A DNA stretch of 6,739 bases. It comes from Thermoleophilia bacterium. Lineage in GTDB: Bacteria; Actinomycetota; Thermoleophilia; Gaiellales; SKUG01. The notes under the pieces were generated by a model. That model did no database searches and had not been told where the DNA came from. It saw nothing but the letters and a program-made list of their open reading frames with translations. Where the stretch lies: NCBI GenBank assembly GCA_007122215.1, contig SKUG01000295.1:1-6739 (forward strand). The letters run 5' to 3'. How positions within the stretch are numbered: position 1 is the stretch's first letter; every line of letters begins with the position of its first letter. Below, piece by piece: positions 6,337 to 6,739 of this stretch. The position numbers and the translations under genes were made by a program.

Positions 6337-6739
6337 TCAGCTGCCGTCGGTGCGCAGCACAACGTCCGGGGCGAAGGCCGCGATCGCAAACCAGAACGTG
6401 TCAACATGCGGGATCGCCTCCAGCTCGGTGCCGGCCAGCTCGCCGGAGGTGGCGGTGCCCGACATGTCCCAGCTGCTGCCGGTCTGGGTGTCGACGAAGC
6501 TGCCGGGCTCGGGGCCGGGCTCGAAGCTGAGCCTGCGTCCAGCGGCGCGGCGCGAGTAGACCGCGGTGGTTCCCACGTCGCGCCCGTCGGCGATCGCGAG
6601 CGTGTCGAGCGCGCTGGCCACCCCGGGCCGCCACAGCACCACCACATCCTCGTCGGACAGGGCGGCGGGCTCGGTGAGCTCCTCGATCACGAACGCGCGA
6701 TCGGCCGCGTCCGGGGCGATGCTGCTGCCGAGGATGAAC
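6337..6739 (-). CDS. DUF3179 domain protein, C-terminal 133 residues, 5' end outside window
   Basis: The frame is open to the right edge, so the GTG at 6690 is probably internal. Seen: VVVLWRPGVASALD (32-45 of the visible part), VGTTAVYSR (55-63), a FVDTQTGSSWDMSG block (81-94), GELAGTELEAIPHVDTFWFAIAAFAP (99-124), and the stop after a short tail. The block order, especially the D-x-x-T-G-S-x-W-D segment and the final FWFAxAAF, matches the C-terminal half of DUF3179 proteins, which are often exported or lipid-anchored; their function is unknown. The N-terminus and any signal peptide are off the window. It points the same way as the ATPase gene, 162 bases away, but a hairpin and a separate promoter lie between, so a shared transcript is doubtful. 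Confidence 0.8.
   Translation of the reverse strand, partial: FILGSSIAPDAADRAFVIEELTEPAALSDEDVVVLWRPGVASALDTLAIADGRDVGTTAVYSRRAAGRRLSFEPGPEPGSFVDTQTGSSWDMSGTATSGELAGTELEAIPHVDTFWFAIAAFAPDVVLRTDGS

Overview
This is a GC-rich chromosomal window with tightly packed genes. Several starts look leaderless: a TANNNT hexamer lies 6-8 bases before an ATG. High GC, frequent start/stop overlaps and this promoter style suggest an actinobacterium. No rRNA or marker gene is present, so I cannot name a lineage.

Left block (+ strand, 1-3280). The window opens inside hsdR, the motor and nuclease subunit of a type I restriction system; only the end of the helicase region and the C-terminal helical domain are visible. 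A tandem pair of GC-rich hairpins follows the hsdR stop. Next is a small, basic, probably all-helical protein of unknown function, and its stop codon overlaps the start of a complete dGTPase (HD-domain dNTP triphosphohydrolase) as TAATG. HsdR and dGTPases both have known links to phage defence, so this may be the edge of a defence island; that is inference from proximity.

Middle block (+ strand, 3281-4879). A predicted surface lipoprotein carries a staphylococcal-nuclease domain with its catalytic residues intact. It overlaps by 7 bases a DUF429 protein, a predicted RNase H-fold nuclease. The two are probably one transcript behind a leaderless-type promoter.

Right block (- strand, 4924-6739). 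It converges on the middle block across 44 bases. It holds a complete AAA ATPase of the DUF4143 family and, upstream of it, the C-terminal part of a DUF3179 protein that runs off the right edge. The ATPase promoter region is the most unusual non-coding sequence here: three direct repeats with a period of about 23 bp, 38% GC in a very GC-rich setting, ending on the ATG. The period places copies of the same hexamer at the -35 and -10 positions.

I see no tRNA, rRNA, CRISPR array, insertion sequence or integrase. The longest stretch without a gene is 6175-6336, which holds the repeats and a hairpin. No undescribed system is proven. The best leads are the repeat-controlled ATPase gene and the small-protein/dGTPase pair beside hsdR.
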